64,000 bases of DNA, taken from NCBI GenBank assembly GCA_033762735.1, contig JANRLJ010000134.1, positions 1 to 64,000 of the forward strand, read 5' to 3'. The notes under the pieces are model-generated. The model was given only the letters and a program-made list of their open reading frames with translations. It was not told the DNA's origin and ran no database searches. The position numbers and the translations under genes are program-made. The DNA is from JANRLJ01 sp033762735 (lineage in GTDB: Bacteria > Chloroflexota > Anaerolineae > Aggregatilineales > Phototrophicaceae). Shown here one piece after another: positions 27,295 to 35,709 of this stretch (positions within the stretch are counted from its first letter, which is position 1; each line of letters opens with the position of its first letter).

Positions 27295-28401
27295 ATGACC
27301 ATTCTCGGTTTGCACCACATCACCCTTGTCAGTTCTGATGCCCAGCGTACCGCCGATTTCTACACGCGCGTGCTGGGGCAACGCCTCATAAAAAAGACCG
27401 TCAACTTTGACGCGCCGGATACCTATCATCTCTATTTCGGTGATGAAACGGGTTCCCCCGGTTCGGCCATCACGTTCTTTGAATGGCCGGACGCCCCCAA
27501 AGGCCACACAGGAATCGGTGGTACGCATCATCTCGCTCTGCGCGTGAAGGATTATGATGGGCTGCTCAAGTGGAAGCGCCGCCTGACCGATCTTGGCCTG
27601 AACGTCGATGGGCCGTTTGACCGTCACTATTTCAAGTCGATCTACTTCCGCGACCCGGACGGCGTAATTCTGGAAATTGCGACCGACGGCCCCGGCTGGA
27701 CGATTGATGAAGAACCCGACGCACTCGGCACCGAGTTCCGCGCACCGCCGGAAGCCATGATGGTGGCGAACCGCGATTCGGAAGCGATTAAAGCGCTGAC
27801 CTGGGCGGAGCCTGTAACTGAAATTACCGGAGATATGGCGCTGCTGCAAGGGATGCACCACATCACGGCCATTGGTGCGAATATCCAGCAGACCCATGAT
27901 TTCTATCACCGCATTTTGGGGATGCGGCGCGTCAAGATGACGGATAACTTCGATGACCCTGGCTCTGCCCACTGGTACTGGGGCGTGGGCGAGGGCAAAC
28001 CCGGCACACTGATTACGTACTTCGAGCGTGACCCGAAGAAAGTGCGCCGCGCCCAGGTTGGCATCGGCCTGACCCACCATATCGCCTTCGCCGTCGAAAA
28101 TGAGGATGTCCAGCGCGAATATCAGAAGAAGCTGACCCGCGAGGGCTACCGTGTGTCGGACATCAAGGATCGTGTGTACTTCCGCAGCATCTACACGCAT
28201 GACCCTGATGGACATATCGTGGAGCTGGCGACGCTTGGGCCTGGTTTCCTGGTGGACGAAGATGTAACGACTGCTGGTACGGGATTAATGCTGCCGTCCT
28301 GGTATGAACAGCACCGCGCGACCATCGAAGGCGCGTTGAAGCCCGTCACGGTCGAACCCTGGCATAACCCGACCCAGGAAACCAACCCGGAGCAGGCCTG
28401 A
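27295..28401 (+). CDS. Glyoxalase-fold ring-cleaving dioxygenase, MhqO/MhqA-like
   Basis: This 368-residue protein has two vicinal-oxygen-chelate (glyoxalase/extradiol dioxygenase) modules. Each starts with a metal His (L-G-L-H-H-I-T-L; Q-G-M-H-H-I-T-A). Each later has H-H-L-A or H-H-I-A and an E close to the end (V-I-L-E-I-A; I-V-E-L-A). In Bacillus the family (MhqA/MhqE/MhqO) is linked to hydroquinone and quinone resistance, paired with a carboxylesterase such as MhqD. Here an alpha/beta hydrolase starts in the same four bases (TGATG), the same pairing. ATG 27295 fits an RBS GGAG better than upstream TTG. Confidence 0.8.
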   Translation: MTILGLHHITLVSSDAQRTADFYTRVLGQRLIKKTVNFDAPDTYHLYFGDETGSPGSAITFFEWPDAPKGHTGIGGTHHLALRVKDYDGLLKWKRRLTDLGLNVDGPFDRHYFKSIYFRDPDGVILEIATDGPGWTIDEEPDALGTEFRAPPEAMMVANRDSEAIKALTWAEPVTEITGDMALLQGMHHITAIGANIQQTHDFYHRILGMRRVKMTDNFDDPGSAHWYWGVGEGKPGTLITYFERDPKKVRRAQVGIGLTHHIAFAVENEDVQREYQKKLTREGYRVSDIKDRVYFRSIYTHDPDGHIVELATLGPGFLVDEDVTTAGTGLMLPSWYEQHRATIEGALKPVTVEPWHNPTQETNPEQA

Positions 28402-29048
28402 TGACCATCGAAACGGATGTACATATCAATACGCCAGTTCGGCAGATGGGTGAACCACTGGACAAGGCGAAAGCCGCGCTGGTGATGATTCATGGGCGTG
28501 GGGCGACGGCGGAAAGTATGCTTTCGCTGATCAACGACATCGGCACAGAAGGTTTTGCTTATCTTGCGCCTCAGGCCGCTGGCAATACGTGGTATCCCTA
28601 CCCATTCATGTCGCCTATCGAGGCCAATGAACCTGCGCTATCGTCGGCGCTTAACAAAATCGAGCGAGTAATCGCACAGGTCGCCGCGGCAGGTATCCCT
28701 GCTGAAAAAACCGTGCTGATCGGGTTTTCACAGGGGGCATGTCTGACGCTGGAATATGCCGCCCGCCATGCTGAGCGCTACGGTGGCATTATCGGCCTGA
28801 GCGGTGGGTTAATTGGCCCGGTAGGTACACCGCGCGATTATCCCGGTTCACTGGCGGGAACCCCTGTGTTCCTGGGTTGCAGCGATGTTGACTCCCACAT
28901 TCCGCTCCAACGTGTGCACGAGTCGACCGAAGTACTTCAGCAGCTTGGCGGCAGCGTGACCGAGCGCATCTATCCGGGAATGGGGCACACCGTCAACCAG
29001 GACGAAATTGATTTCGTGCGCCAACTGCTGGCCGAAATCGTCCGCTAG
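28401..29048 (+). CDS. Alpha/beta hydrolase, phospholipase/carboxylesterase family (MhqD-like)
   Basis: The 215-residue protein has a canonical esterase triad: the nucleophile Ser in G-F-S-Q-G-A near residue 111, Asp in S-D-V-D-S-H-I-P, and His in G-M-G-H-T-V-N. An oxyanion motif H-G-R-G lies near residue 31. The family removes short acyl groups. The gene overlaps the preceding dioxygenase by one base, so the pair is translated together and probably acts on the same aromatic or quinone compounds, as in Bacillus mhqOD. A terminator follows 28 bases after the stop. The substrate is not identifiable. Confidence 0.85.
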   Translation: MTIETDVHINTPVRQMGEPLDKAKAALVMIHGRGATAESMLSLINDIGTEGFAYLAPQAAGNTWYPYPFMSPIEANEPALSSALNKIERVIAQVAAAGIPAEKTVLIGFSQGACLTLEYAARHAERYGGIIGLSGGLIGPVGTPRDYPGSLAGTPVFLGCSDVDSHIPLQRVHESTEVLQQLGGSVTERIYPGMGHTVNQDEIDFVRQLLAEIVR

Positions 29049-29076
29049 AATCTGAACTCCCGGCTATGTCTCTCTC

Positions 29077-29114
29077 AAAAGGAAGCGATCAATCGTCGCT
29101 TCCTTTTTGTTTTT
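29077..29114 (+). terminator. Rho-independent terminator after the esterase gene
   Basis: GGAAGCGA (29081-29088) pairs with TCGCTTCC (29096-29103), extended by AAAA/TTTT, then T-rich. A possible TATAAT for the next gene lies at 29127-29132. Confidence 0.85.
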
Positions 29115-29166
29115 CACCTGCCGACTTATAATCCGGTGATAAATTGGTTGCTGGAAAGTTGCAGTC

Positions 29167-29778
29167 ATGATTTACGTGATGCGGCACGGTGAAAGCGTGG
29201 TCAACCTTGAACGTCGGCTGACCTGCCGTAAGCTTGACGGGGATTTATCTCCGTTGGGTCAGCAGCAGGCAAGGCAAGCGGCGGCCTGGCTGCACGATAA
29301 AGGCATTCGTACTATTCTCACCAGTCCTTTTCATCGTGCGGAGCAGACTGCCCACATCGTCGGGAAAGTGCTTGGCGTTGCACCGACGATTGACGCAAAT
29401 CTCGCAGAAATGAACTGTGGCGATCTGGAAGGGCGGACGGACGAGGACGCCTGGGACATGTGGACAGAAGTTTTCGAGCGCTGGAAGACGTGCGACTGGG
29501 AATGTCGCTTTCCGGGCGGAGAGACGTTCCGACAGGCACACGACCGTCTGGTGGATGTCCTCCTGCGGGCGACTGAGCTTCTCGAAAAGACCGGGGGATC
29601 GGTGCTTCTGGTGACGCATGGGGGAATCACACGGGCGGTGCTGCCCTATCTCTGTGTGAATGCTGCCGCGCTCCAGCGAATTTCCCATCTCCACAACACT
29701 GGAATAGCCGTGTTTGAACCTTACGATCCTGGACGGTATGCCTGCATGGCGTGGGATATTGTCGAACATTTAACCTGA
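29167..29778 (+). CDS. Histidine phosphatase family protein
   Basis: The 203-residue phosphatase of the phosphoglycerate-mutase superfamily has the catalytic R-H-G-E near residue 7, the second catalytic His in V-T-H-G-G, and R/E partners (F-H-R-A-E-Q-T). It probably dephosphorylates a small metabolite; the family includes cobalamin, sugar and nucleotide phosphatases, and no specific signature is seen. TATAAT at 29127-29132 gives it its own promoter. A 22-base gap separates it from the following small monooxygenase gene, so they may be co-transcribed. Confidence 0.8.
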   Translation: MIYVMRHGESVVNLERRLTCRKLDGDLSPLGQQQARQAAAWLHDKGIRTILTSPFHRAEQTAHIVGKVLGVAPTIDANLAEMNCGDLEGRTDEDAWDMWTEVFERWKTCDWECRFPGGETFRQAHDRLVDVLLRATELLEKTGGSVLLVTHGGITRAVLPYLCVNAAALQRISHLHNTGIAVFEPYDPGRYACMAWDIVEHLT

Positions 29779-29800
29779 AGTTCGATAGAAGGAGGGAGCG

Positions 29801-30082
29801 ATGATCTCGATTGTTGGACGTTTTCGGGTCAGGCCGGACAAGCGAGAGTCCTTTCTTGAATTTGCGGAGTATCTGATAGATCACTCACGGCAGGAAATCG
29901 GCTGCGAATCCTTTGGTATTTACGAGGATATTCTCCAGCAGGACTGGTTTGTAATGCTGGAAGAATGGCAGAACCAGGACACGCTGGAAAAGCATCGCCA
30001 TACCGCCCATTTCGCCCGCTTTATTCAGGAGTTTAACGATTATCTGGAAGGGGAGGCAGTTTTCAGAGTTCAAGAGGGGTAA
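29801..30082 (+). CDS. ABM-domain small monooxygenase
   Basis: The 93-residue protein has the antibiotic-biosynthesis-monooxygenase fold. It contains the strand I-V-G-R-F-R-V, the helix S-F-L-E-F-A-E, and the late L-E-E-W-Q-N-Q-D-T-L-E-K-H segment. Homologues such as YgiN act on quinols or small aromatic substrates as cofactorless dimers. Its proximity to the dioxygenase/esterase pair is consistent with aromatic or quinone handling, but that is inference. It starts with AGGAGGGAG 6-10 bases upstream, a strong RBS. Confidence 0.75.
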   Translation: MISIVGRFRVRPDKRESFLEFAEYLIDHSRQEIGCESFGIYEDILQQDWFVMLEEWQNQDTLEKHRHTAHFARFIQEFNDYLEGEAVFRVQEG

Positions 30083-30123
30083 ACTATTGGTTATAATCTG
30101 GCAACTTTTCAAAAAGACCATGA

Positions 30124-31464
30124 ATGCGAATGATGATGTCCCACGTTTTTATCAGCTACAGCAAACTCAACTGGGACTATGCCCGCTCCCTGGCGGATCG
30201 CCTGTTGGCGGAAGGCTTCGATGTCTGGATTGACGACCGCATCGACTACGGAGAAGACTGGTGGCGGATGATCGTGCGAGCGATCAGAACGTGCGCCGCG
30301 TTTACGGTCGTGATGACACCGGAAGCAGACGGCTCCCGCTGGGTGCAGCGCGAGGTGACGCTGGCGGACGAACTGGGCAAGCCCGCCTATCCACTGCTGC
30401 TCAAAGGCGATATTCTGGACAGCGAAAACTGGACGATGTTCGTGCGCACACAGTATGTGGACGTGCGCGATGGTCACTTACCCCCAACCGACTTCTATAA
30501 TCGGCTGGCGCACAGCGTTCCTCGTAAGGAAACCCAGGGTTCTGAAGTGACCGATCCGACCGCGCTTCCCTCAACCGCCGAGCTGAAGCCGCGCTGGCAC
30601 ACCCATAAGCGAGTGATGTCGGTCGAAACTGAACCTCAGGACGCTGCCGTTCTGGTCAATGAAGTGCCGGTAGAGGCAGAACCGCAGTTTGTGCTGCCGG
30701 ATGTGCGCACCGTTTTACCAGAGCCATTCGAGTGGTGTCTTATTCCGGAAGGGACGGTTGTTCTGGAAATCAGCCGCCGCAACCGTCCGACCTTCGACCT
30801 GCCAGCCTTTGCCATTGCCAAGTACCCGATTACCAACGCCCAGTATCAGGTATTCGTCAAAGCGCTGGACGGCTATCGTGACCCGCGCTGGTGGGATTTT
30901 TCCAACGAGGCGCGGGCATGGCGCAAAAGCTGGTCACAGCCTGACCAGACTGGCTATATGGGTGACGATGTCCCGCGCACGAACGTGACCTGGTATGAGG
31001 CTGTAGCCTTTACGCGCTGGCTGACCTTTAAGGTTAATGGGAATGCAACGCCGTCCACTGCCGACGAACCGTACCGCATTTCGCTGCCGACCGAGCAGCA
31101 GTGGCAGCGGGCGGCGCAGGGGGATGATAATCGCATTTATCCCTGGGGAGACCAGTTTATCGCCAACCGCGCCAATACGAGCGAAAGTGGGCTGCGGCGA
31201 CCCACACCCGTAACACGCCATACCACTGGCGCCAGCCCCTACGGAGTCTTTGATATGGCAGGCAACGTCTGGGAATGGTGCCTGAATGATTGGTCAACCA
31301 ATTCGACCGATCTGAGTGGTAGCCGCACCCGAATCCTGCGTGGCAGCTCATGGAGCAACGATGCCGAGGCGGCGAAGGTCACCTTCCGCGATTATGGCGG
31401 TCCGGAGGAGCGCTTCAACCTGCGCGGGTTTCGCATTCTGACCTACCCACAGCAAATGCCCTGA
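30124..31464 (+). CDS. TIR domain fused to formylglycine-generating-enzyme-like domain
   Basis: The protein has 446 residues. The N-terminal TIR domain (about 1-130) begins H-V-F-I-S-Y-S and holds F-D-V-W-I-D-D plus W-V-Q-R-E-V, which includes the Glu used by TIR NADases. After a linker, residues about 195-440 form an FGE-sulfatase/SUMF1-type domain (P-I-T-N-A-Q-Y, L-P-T-E-Q-Q-W, G-N-V-W-E-W-C, and L-R-G-S-S-W). The family also includes diversity-generating and effector-delivery proteins. It stands alone with TATAAT at 30092-30097. No partner defence genes lie nearby, so signalling or defence is only a hypothesis. Confidence 0.82.
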   Translation: MRMMMSHVFISYSKLNWDYARSLADRLLAEGFDVWIDDRIDYGEDWWRMIVRAIRTCAAFTVVMTPEADGSRWVQREVTLADELGKPAYPLLLKGDILDSENWTMFVRTQYVDVRDGHLPPTDFYNRLAHSVPRKETQGSEVTDPTALPSTAELKPRWHTHKRVMSVETEPQDAAVLVNEVPVEAEPQFVLPDVRTVLPEPFEWCLIPEGTVVLEISRRNRPTFDLPAFAIAKYPITNAQYQVFVKALDGYRDPRWWDFSNEARAWRKSWSQPDQTGYMGDDVPRTNVTWYEAVAFTRWLTFKVNGNATPSTADEPYRISLPTEQQWQRAAQGDDNRIYPWGDQFIANRANTSESGLRRPTPVTRHTTGASPYGVFDMAGNVWEWCLNDWSTNSTDLSGSRTRILRGSSWSNDAEAAKVTFRDYGGPEERFNLRGFRILTYPQQMP

Positions 31465-31580
31465 TCTTTCCCTGACGACGACACGGATTTTGTTCACTTC
31501 GCATTCTGAACGCCTTTGCGTTACAGTTTGCGTCGTTTTTCTCAATCAATTTTCCAGAGATACGCAAGGACAAATGCACC

Positions 31581-32561
31581 ATGCAAACCGATCTACGTGG
31601 CCGTGACCTGATTACGGAACAGGAATGGACGAGAGATGAAATTGACACGCTGCTGGATGTGGCGTGGGATTTAAAGCGTAAACGCGCCGTAGGGGAGCCA
31701 CATGCTTACCTGCGCGATAAAGTGCTGGCGATGTTGTTCTTCTTTACCAGCACCCGTACCCGCGCCAGCTTCGAGGCAGGGATGGCACAGTTGGGCGGTC
31801 ACGCGCAGTTCATCGACAGCGAGACCACGCAAATCAGTCACGGCGACACGGCGAAGGAAATCGGCGAAATCATTGGCCGCTACTGCGATGGGATTGCCAT
31901 CCGCCAGTGTGACTGGAACTTTGGGAATAAGTACATCCGTGAAGTGGCCGCTGCCAGCCGCGTTCCGGTGCTGAACATGCAGTGCGATGTATATCATCCC
32001 TTCCAAATTCTGGCCGACCTGATGACGATTATGGAAAACTTCGGGCGCGATCTGCGCGGGAAGACCATCAACGTCAGCTATGCTTATGCCAGCAGCTATC
32101 AGAAGCCGCTGTCCGTACCGCAAAGCCTGATCCTGCTGATGACGCGCTACGGGATGAACGTGCGCCTCACGCACCCACCGGAATTTGGCCTGATGCCCGA
32201 CATTGTGGAACAGGCACGCGAGAATGCGAAGCGCAGCCGGGGGTCGTTTGAGATCGGTCATGACTTCGACGCAGGCTTCAAAGGGGCTGACATTGTCTAC
32301 CCGAAAAGCTGGGGCTGCTGGATGACGACCGAGGATAAGGAAGAATCGGCCAAGATCGGCAGACAGTACACGGATTGGATCACGGACGAACGGCGCATGG
32401 CGCTGGCGAACGAAGGCGCGGTTTATATGCACTGCCTGCCTGCCGACCGCAATATTGAAGTGACGGATGCGGTGATTGATGGGCCGCAGAGCGTGGTCTA
32501 TGATGAGGCGGAAAATCGGCTGCATGTTCAGAAAGCTGCGATGGCGCTGACGATGCGGTAG
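31581..32561 (+). CDS. YgeW-like carbamoyltransferase (ornithine carbamoyltransferase family)
   Basis: This 326-residue carbamoyltransferase has the carbamoyl-phosphate motif S57-T-R-T-R, the H-P-F-Q segment near residue 140, and H-C-L-P near 290. A K-P-L-S-V-P-Q stretch resembles the YgeW subgroup rather than classical ArgF. YgeW in E. coli is proposed to act on ureido-propionate type substrates in the ureide pathway. Length is shorter than YgeW (near 396). No arginine-biosynthesis genes adjoin, while carbamate kinase follows 455 bases on. An anabolic or catabolic ornithine carbamoyltransferase remains the alternative. Confidence 0.72.
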   Translation: MQTDLRGRDLITEQEWTRDEIDTLLDVAWDLKRKRAVGEPHAYLRDKVLAMLFFFTSTRTRASFEAGMAQLGGHAQFIDSETTQISHGDTAKEIGEIIGRYCDGIAIRQCDWNFGNKYIREVAAASRVPVLNMQCDVYHPFQILADLMTIMENFGRDLRGKTINVSYAYASSYQKPLSVPQSLILLMTRYGMNVRLTHPPEFGLMPDIVEQARENAKRSRGSFEIGHDFDAGFKGADIVYPKSWGCWMTTEDKEESAKIGRQYTDWITDERRMALANEGAVYMHCLPADRNIEVTDAVIDGPQSVVYDEAENRLHVQKAAMALTMR

Positions 32562-32589
32562 GGGAGCGAGAGAGCTTTTAGCGATCAGC

Positions 32590-32623
32590 AGTCAGCGGTC
32601 AGCTTCCGGGTTGCCCGCTGACT
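32590..32623. repeat. Perfect 9-bp inverted repeat in intergenic spacer
   Basis: AGTCAGCGG (32590-32598) and CCGCTGACT (32615-32623) face each other across a 16-base spacer. Before it are overlapping TCAGC units (ATCAGCAGTCAGCGG). It sits just before the AT-rich small gene. No T-run follows, so it does not look like a terminator. Confidence 0.55.
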
Positions 32624-32641
32624 AGTTGGGGGATCATTTGT

Positions 32642-33007
32642 TTGGATTTCCAATCGTTTCCTTCAAAATACAACTTTCACGAGGTCTACTGCGAGGTTGA
32701 ACTCAGGGAAACCATTCGTTTTGATCGAATCTTCTTCGCAAAAGATGGTACTGACTATCTCGCCATAATAGATCGTTCTCTCCTCCACCAAGTGCTTTAC
32801 AATTTTGATTTTGAAGAAGATGAACACGAAGAAGCTGAAACTGACCTGCCAAAGTTGGAAGATAAGCATGATTGGATTTTTGTCTTCCGCTTTTCAACTG
32901 AGTCGGAGCGACAAACGTGGGTCGAGATTGAATTGGAACCTGATCGAAAATTTTACGCTGAAATCAAAAAGTTGATTGAAAATTTTCCAACAAGTCAGAA
33001 AGAATAG
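32642..33007 (+). CDS. Small acidic protein of unknown function
   Basis: The 121-residue protein is rich in Phe, Asp and Glu and has no recognisable family. TTG 32642 is preceded by GGGGGA with 8-base spacing. The middle is a strongly acidic run (D-F-E-E-D-E-H-E-E-A-E). The base composition is more AT-rich than neighbours (many TTT, AAA and ATT codons). It is followed 8 bases later by carbamate kinase. It could be an acquired gene or a lineage-specific insert; the adjacent inverted repeat supports a recent insertion. It interrupts the carbamoyltransferase to carbamate kinase order. Confidence 0.5.
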   Translation: MDFQSFPSKYNFHEVYCEVELRETIRFDRIFFAKDGTDYLAIIDRSLLHQVLYNFDFEEDEHEEAETDLPKLEDKHDWIFVFRFSTESERQTWVEIELEPDRKFYAEIKKLIENFPTSQKE

Positions 33008-33015
33008 CGGTTTCC

Positions 33016-33963
33016 ATGTCCTCTAAACTCGCAGTCATTGCCGTTGGTGGCAATTCCCTCATTCTTGACCCTAAAAAGCCCGACATCCCCAACCAGTGGG
33101 ATGCGGTGAACCAGACCTGCCAGCACATCGCGCAGATGATTGCCGATGGCTGGAATGTGGTCGTCACGCATGGCAACGGGCCGCAGGTGGGCTATATCCT
33201 GCGCCGAGCCGAAATCGCAGCGCAGCAGGGTATTCACCCCGTCCCGCTTGATCTGATCGTGGCGGACACACAGGGCGCAATCGGGTACATGCTGCAACAA
33301 GCGCTGGATAACGCCTTGCGACGGTTGGGCATCAATCGCACCATTCTGACCGTGGTCACACAGGTGCGGGTCGATCCCGAAGATTCGGCTTTCCAGAACC
33401 CCAACAAGCCCATCGGCGGCTTCATGAGCGAGGAAGAAGCGCGTAAATTTGAAGCCGAGGGCTGGACGGTGATGGAAGACGCCGGACGCGGCTGGAGGCG
33501 AGTGGTTGCATCGCCTAAACCCCAGGCAATTCAGGAAATTAACGCCATCAAGTCGCTCATCAAAAGCGAATACATCGTGATCGCGGTTGGTGGCGGCGGG
33601 ATTCCAGTGATGCGTGACCTCAACGGTGATCTGCATGGAACGTATGCGGTGATCGACAAAGACCGTGCCAGCAGCCTTCTGGCGCAAAGCCTTCGTGCCG
33701 ATCTGTTCATCATCTCGACCGGAGTAGAGCAGGTCGCGCTGAACTTCAACAAGCCCGATCAGCGTTTGCTGCCACAGGTTACGCTGCCAGAGGCTATGCA
33801 GTATATGCAGGAAGGGCATTTCGCGCCGGGGAGTATGCTCCCCAAAATCGAGGCGGCGGTTGAATTTGTGCGGATGGGCGGGCCGCAGGCGCTCATCACC
33901 GACCCGCCGAACCTGCTGCGGGCACTGCACGGCGAAACAGGAACCCGTGTGGTGCCGGGATAA
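33016..33963 (+). CDS. arcC: Carbamate kinase
   Basis: This 315-residue cytosolic enzyme of the amino-acid-kinase fold transfers phosphate from carbamoyl phosphate to ADP, giving ATP, CO2 and ammonia. It has A-V-G-G-N-S, T-H-G-N-G-P-Q-V-G near residue 51, the conserved P-I-G-G-F, R-V-V-A-S-P-K-P, V-G-G-G-G-I-P-V, and D-K-D-R-A-S. In E. coli the yge-cluster homologue is YqeA. Following a carbamoyltransferase, it points to ATP recovery from carbamoyl phosphate, typical of fermentative ureide breakdown. It begins 8 bases after the small acidic protein and precedes the HIT gene by 5 bases. Confidence 0.95.
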   Translation: MSSKLAVIAVGGNSLILDPKKPDIPNQWDAVNQTCQHIAQMIADGWNVVVTHGNGPQVGYILRRAEIAAQQGIHPVPLDLIVADTQGAIGYMLQQALDNALRRLGINRTILTVVTQVRVDPEDSAFQNPNKPIGGFMSEEEARKFEAEGWTVMEDAGRGWRRVVASPKPQAIQEINAIKSLIKSEYIVIAVGGGGIPVMRDLNGDLHGTYAVIDKDRASSLLAQSLRADLFIISTGVEQVALNFNKPDQRLLPQVTLPEAMQYMQEGHFAPGSMLPKIEAAVEFVRMGGPQALITDPPNLLRALHGETGTRVVPG

Positions 33964-33968
33964 AAACC

Positions 33969-34445
33969 ATGTATAACCACGCACCCGAAGACTACGACTG
34001 TCTGTTTTGTAAGATGGCAGCAGGCGTTGAAGATCCCGCTTTCTATAACCGTCAGTCCGATGTCTTTTACCGGACAGATTACATCACTGCGATGATAAAC
34101 CCGCGCTGGTGGCCCAACATCAACGGCAACGTTCTTATCGTGCCTAATCAGCATATCGAGAACATTTACGAGATGCCGCCCGAACTGCACATGCACATTT
34201 ATGAGGCGGCGCGGCAGGTGGCGATTGCCTTCAAACAGGTTTATGGCTGCGACGGCGTTTCCACCCGGCAGCACAATGAGCCAGCGGGGTTGCAGGAAAT
34301 TTTTCATTATCATCTGCACGTCTTCCCGCGCTACAAAAATGATTATCTGTACGATCTGACCCATCAGCACCGCTGGACAACCCCCGAAGAACGTCTGCCC
34401 TACGCCCTGAAACTGAAAGCATATTTCGATGGCCTCCATTCTTGA
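33969..34445 (+). CDS. HIT-family nucleotide hydrolase/transferase
   Basis: The 158-residue histidine-triad protein has the motif H-Y-H-L-H-V-F near residue 115 and an N-terminal C-L-F-C pair typical of Hint-type members. It probably cleaves adenosine phosphoramidate or dinucleotide substrates. It lies 5 bases after carbamate kinase and its end overlaps the threonine synthase start by 17 bases, so carbamate kinase, HIT and threonine synthase probably form one operon. The precise substrate is unknown. Confidence 0.88.
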   Translation: MYNHAPEDYDCLFCKMAAGVEDPAFYNRQSDVFYRTDYITAMINPRWWPNINGNVLIVPNQHIENIYEMPPELHMHIYEAARQVAIAFKQVYGCDGVSTRQHNEPAGLQEIFHYHLHVFPRYKNDYLYDLTHQHRWTTPEERLPYALKLKAYFDGLHS

Positions 34446-35691
34446 ACTGAAATGTGTCGTCTGCCAGCGCCGCTATTCCCCTGACGAAGTGCAGTACACC
34501 TGTCCAACCTGTGGGGAAGTGGGGACGCTTGATGTACTCTACGATTATGCCGCTCTTGCGAGAGACTATCAGCGAAAGACGTTTGTCGACTCGAATACCT
34601 TCTCCATGTGGCGTTATCGTGCGCTGCTGCCGCTGAAGCCGGACTCCGCTGTGCCGCCGCTGCGCGTGGGATGGACACCGCTATATGAAACGCCCCGGAT
34701 AGCCGCCCAGCTTGGTGTGGCGCGTGCCTGGGTGAAGGATGACGGCGCGAATCCGACCGGGTCGCTGAAAGATCGGGCGAGTGCACTGGTCGTCGCGAAG
34801 GCGATGGAACAGGGGATCAGCACAATCAGCACAGCCAGCACCGGAAATGCAGCGGCAGCCCTGGCAGGTGTCTGTGCATCGGTCGGGTTACAACCCCTGA
34901 TCTTTGTGCCTGCGACCGCGCCAGAGGCCAAAATCTCACAGTTACTGGTCTACGGCGCGAAGGTGCTGCTAATCGAGGACACGTATGATACAGCGTTTGA
35001 TCTGTGTATGACGCTCAGCCAGCAGGAAGGGTGGTACTGCCGCAACACGGGCGTGAATCCCTTCACGACTGAGGGCAAAAAGACCGTCGCCTTCGAGATT
35101 GCTGAGCAGTCGGATTGGAACGTACCGGATGTCGTCGTCGTCAGCGTGGGGGATGGCAACATCATCGCCGGAGTCTATAAAGGGTTCTATGACCTTAGAG
35201 AATTGGGCTGGATAGAGCGTATTCCGCGTTTAATTGGTGTACAATCAGAAACAAGTGCACCGCTGGTCCATGCGTGGGAGAATGGCCTGGACGGACATCA
35301 GATGCAGCCAACCGCAGCCTATAGTATCGCTGACAGCATCGTCGCGGGAGTCCCGCGTGACCGGGTGAAGGCACTGCGGGCCGTCCGGGAAACAGCCGGA
35401 GCGTTGATGGCAGTGCCGGATGAACGCATTCTGGCAGCTATTCCTGAATTTGCTCAGTTGAGCGGTGTCTTTGCTGAGCCTGCCGCTGCTGCTGCCTATG
35501 CCGGGGCAAAGCAAGCAGTTGAGCAGGGCATCATTTCGGCTGATGAAACCGTCCTCATTTTGAGTACGGGAAATGGGTTAAAGGATGTGCGGCGGGCGCA
35601 GCAGTCGGTCCAAGGCGGGGTACGGGTTGCACCTGCAATTGACGCAGCGCGGGCAGCAGCCCAGGCGGTGCTCGGCGTGGCGAACAGATAA
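34429..35691 (+). CDS. thrC: Threonine synthase
   Basis: The 420-residue PLP-dependent enzyme converts O-phosphohomoserine to threonine. An N-terminal zinc ribbon (C9-V-V-C12, C25-P-T-C28) precedes the fold-type-II core. PLP Lys is K114 in N-P-T-G-S-L-K-D-R-A. S-T-G-N-A-A-A-A-L follows, and L-S-T-G-N-G lies in the C-terminal domain. The N-terminal Zn-ribbon layout is common in bacterial threonine synthases. It overlaps the HIT gene and leads to a glycosyltransferase gene 18 bases later. Confidence 0.88.
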   Translation: MASILELKCVVCQRRYSPDEVQYTCPTCGEVGTLDVLYDYAALARDYQRKTFVDSNTFSMWRYRALLPLKPDSAVPPLRVGWTPLYETPRIAAQLGVARAWVKDDGANPTGSLKDRASALVVAKAMEQGISTISTASTGNAAAALAGVCASVGLQPLIFVPATAPEAKISQLLVYGAKVLLIEDTYDTAFDLCMTLSQQEGWYCRNTGVNPFTTEGKKTVAFEIAEQSDWNVPDVVVVSVGDGNIIAGVYKGFYDLRELGWIERIPRLIGVQSETSAPLVHAWENGLDGHQMQPTAAYSIADSIVAGVPRDRVKALRAVRETAGALMAVPDERILAAIPEFAQLSGVFAEPAAAAAYAGAKQAVEQGIISADETVLILSTGNGLKDVRRAQQSVQGGVRVAPAIDAARAAAQAVLGVANR

Positions 35692-35709
35692 GGTGACAGA
35701 CGCGAATTC

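Noticed and set aside
26902..28215. Long minus-strand open frame of about 437 codons
   Set aside because: Shadow of the CDGSH and dioxygenase genes, no RBS or domain signal.
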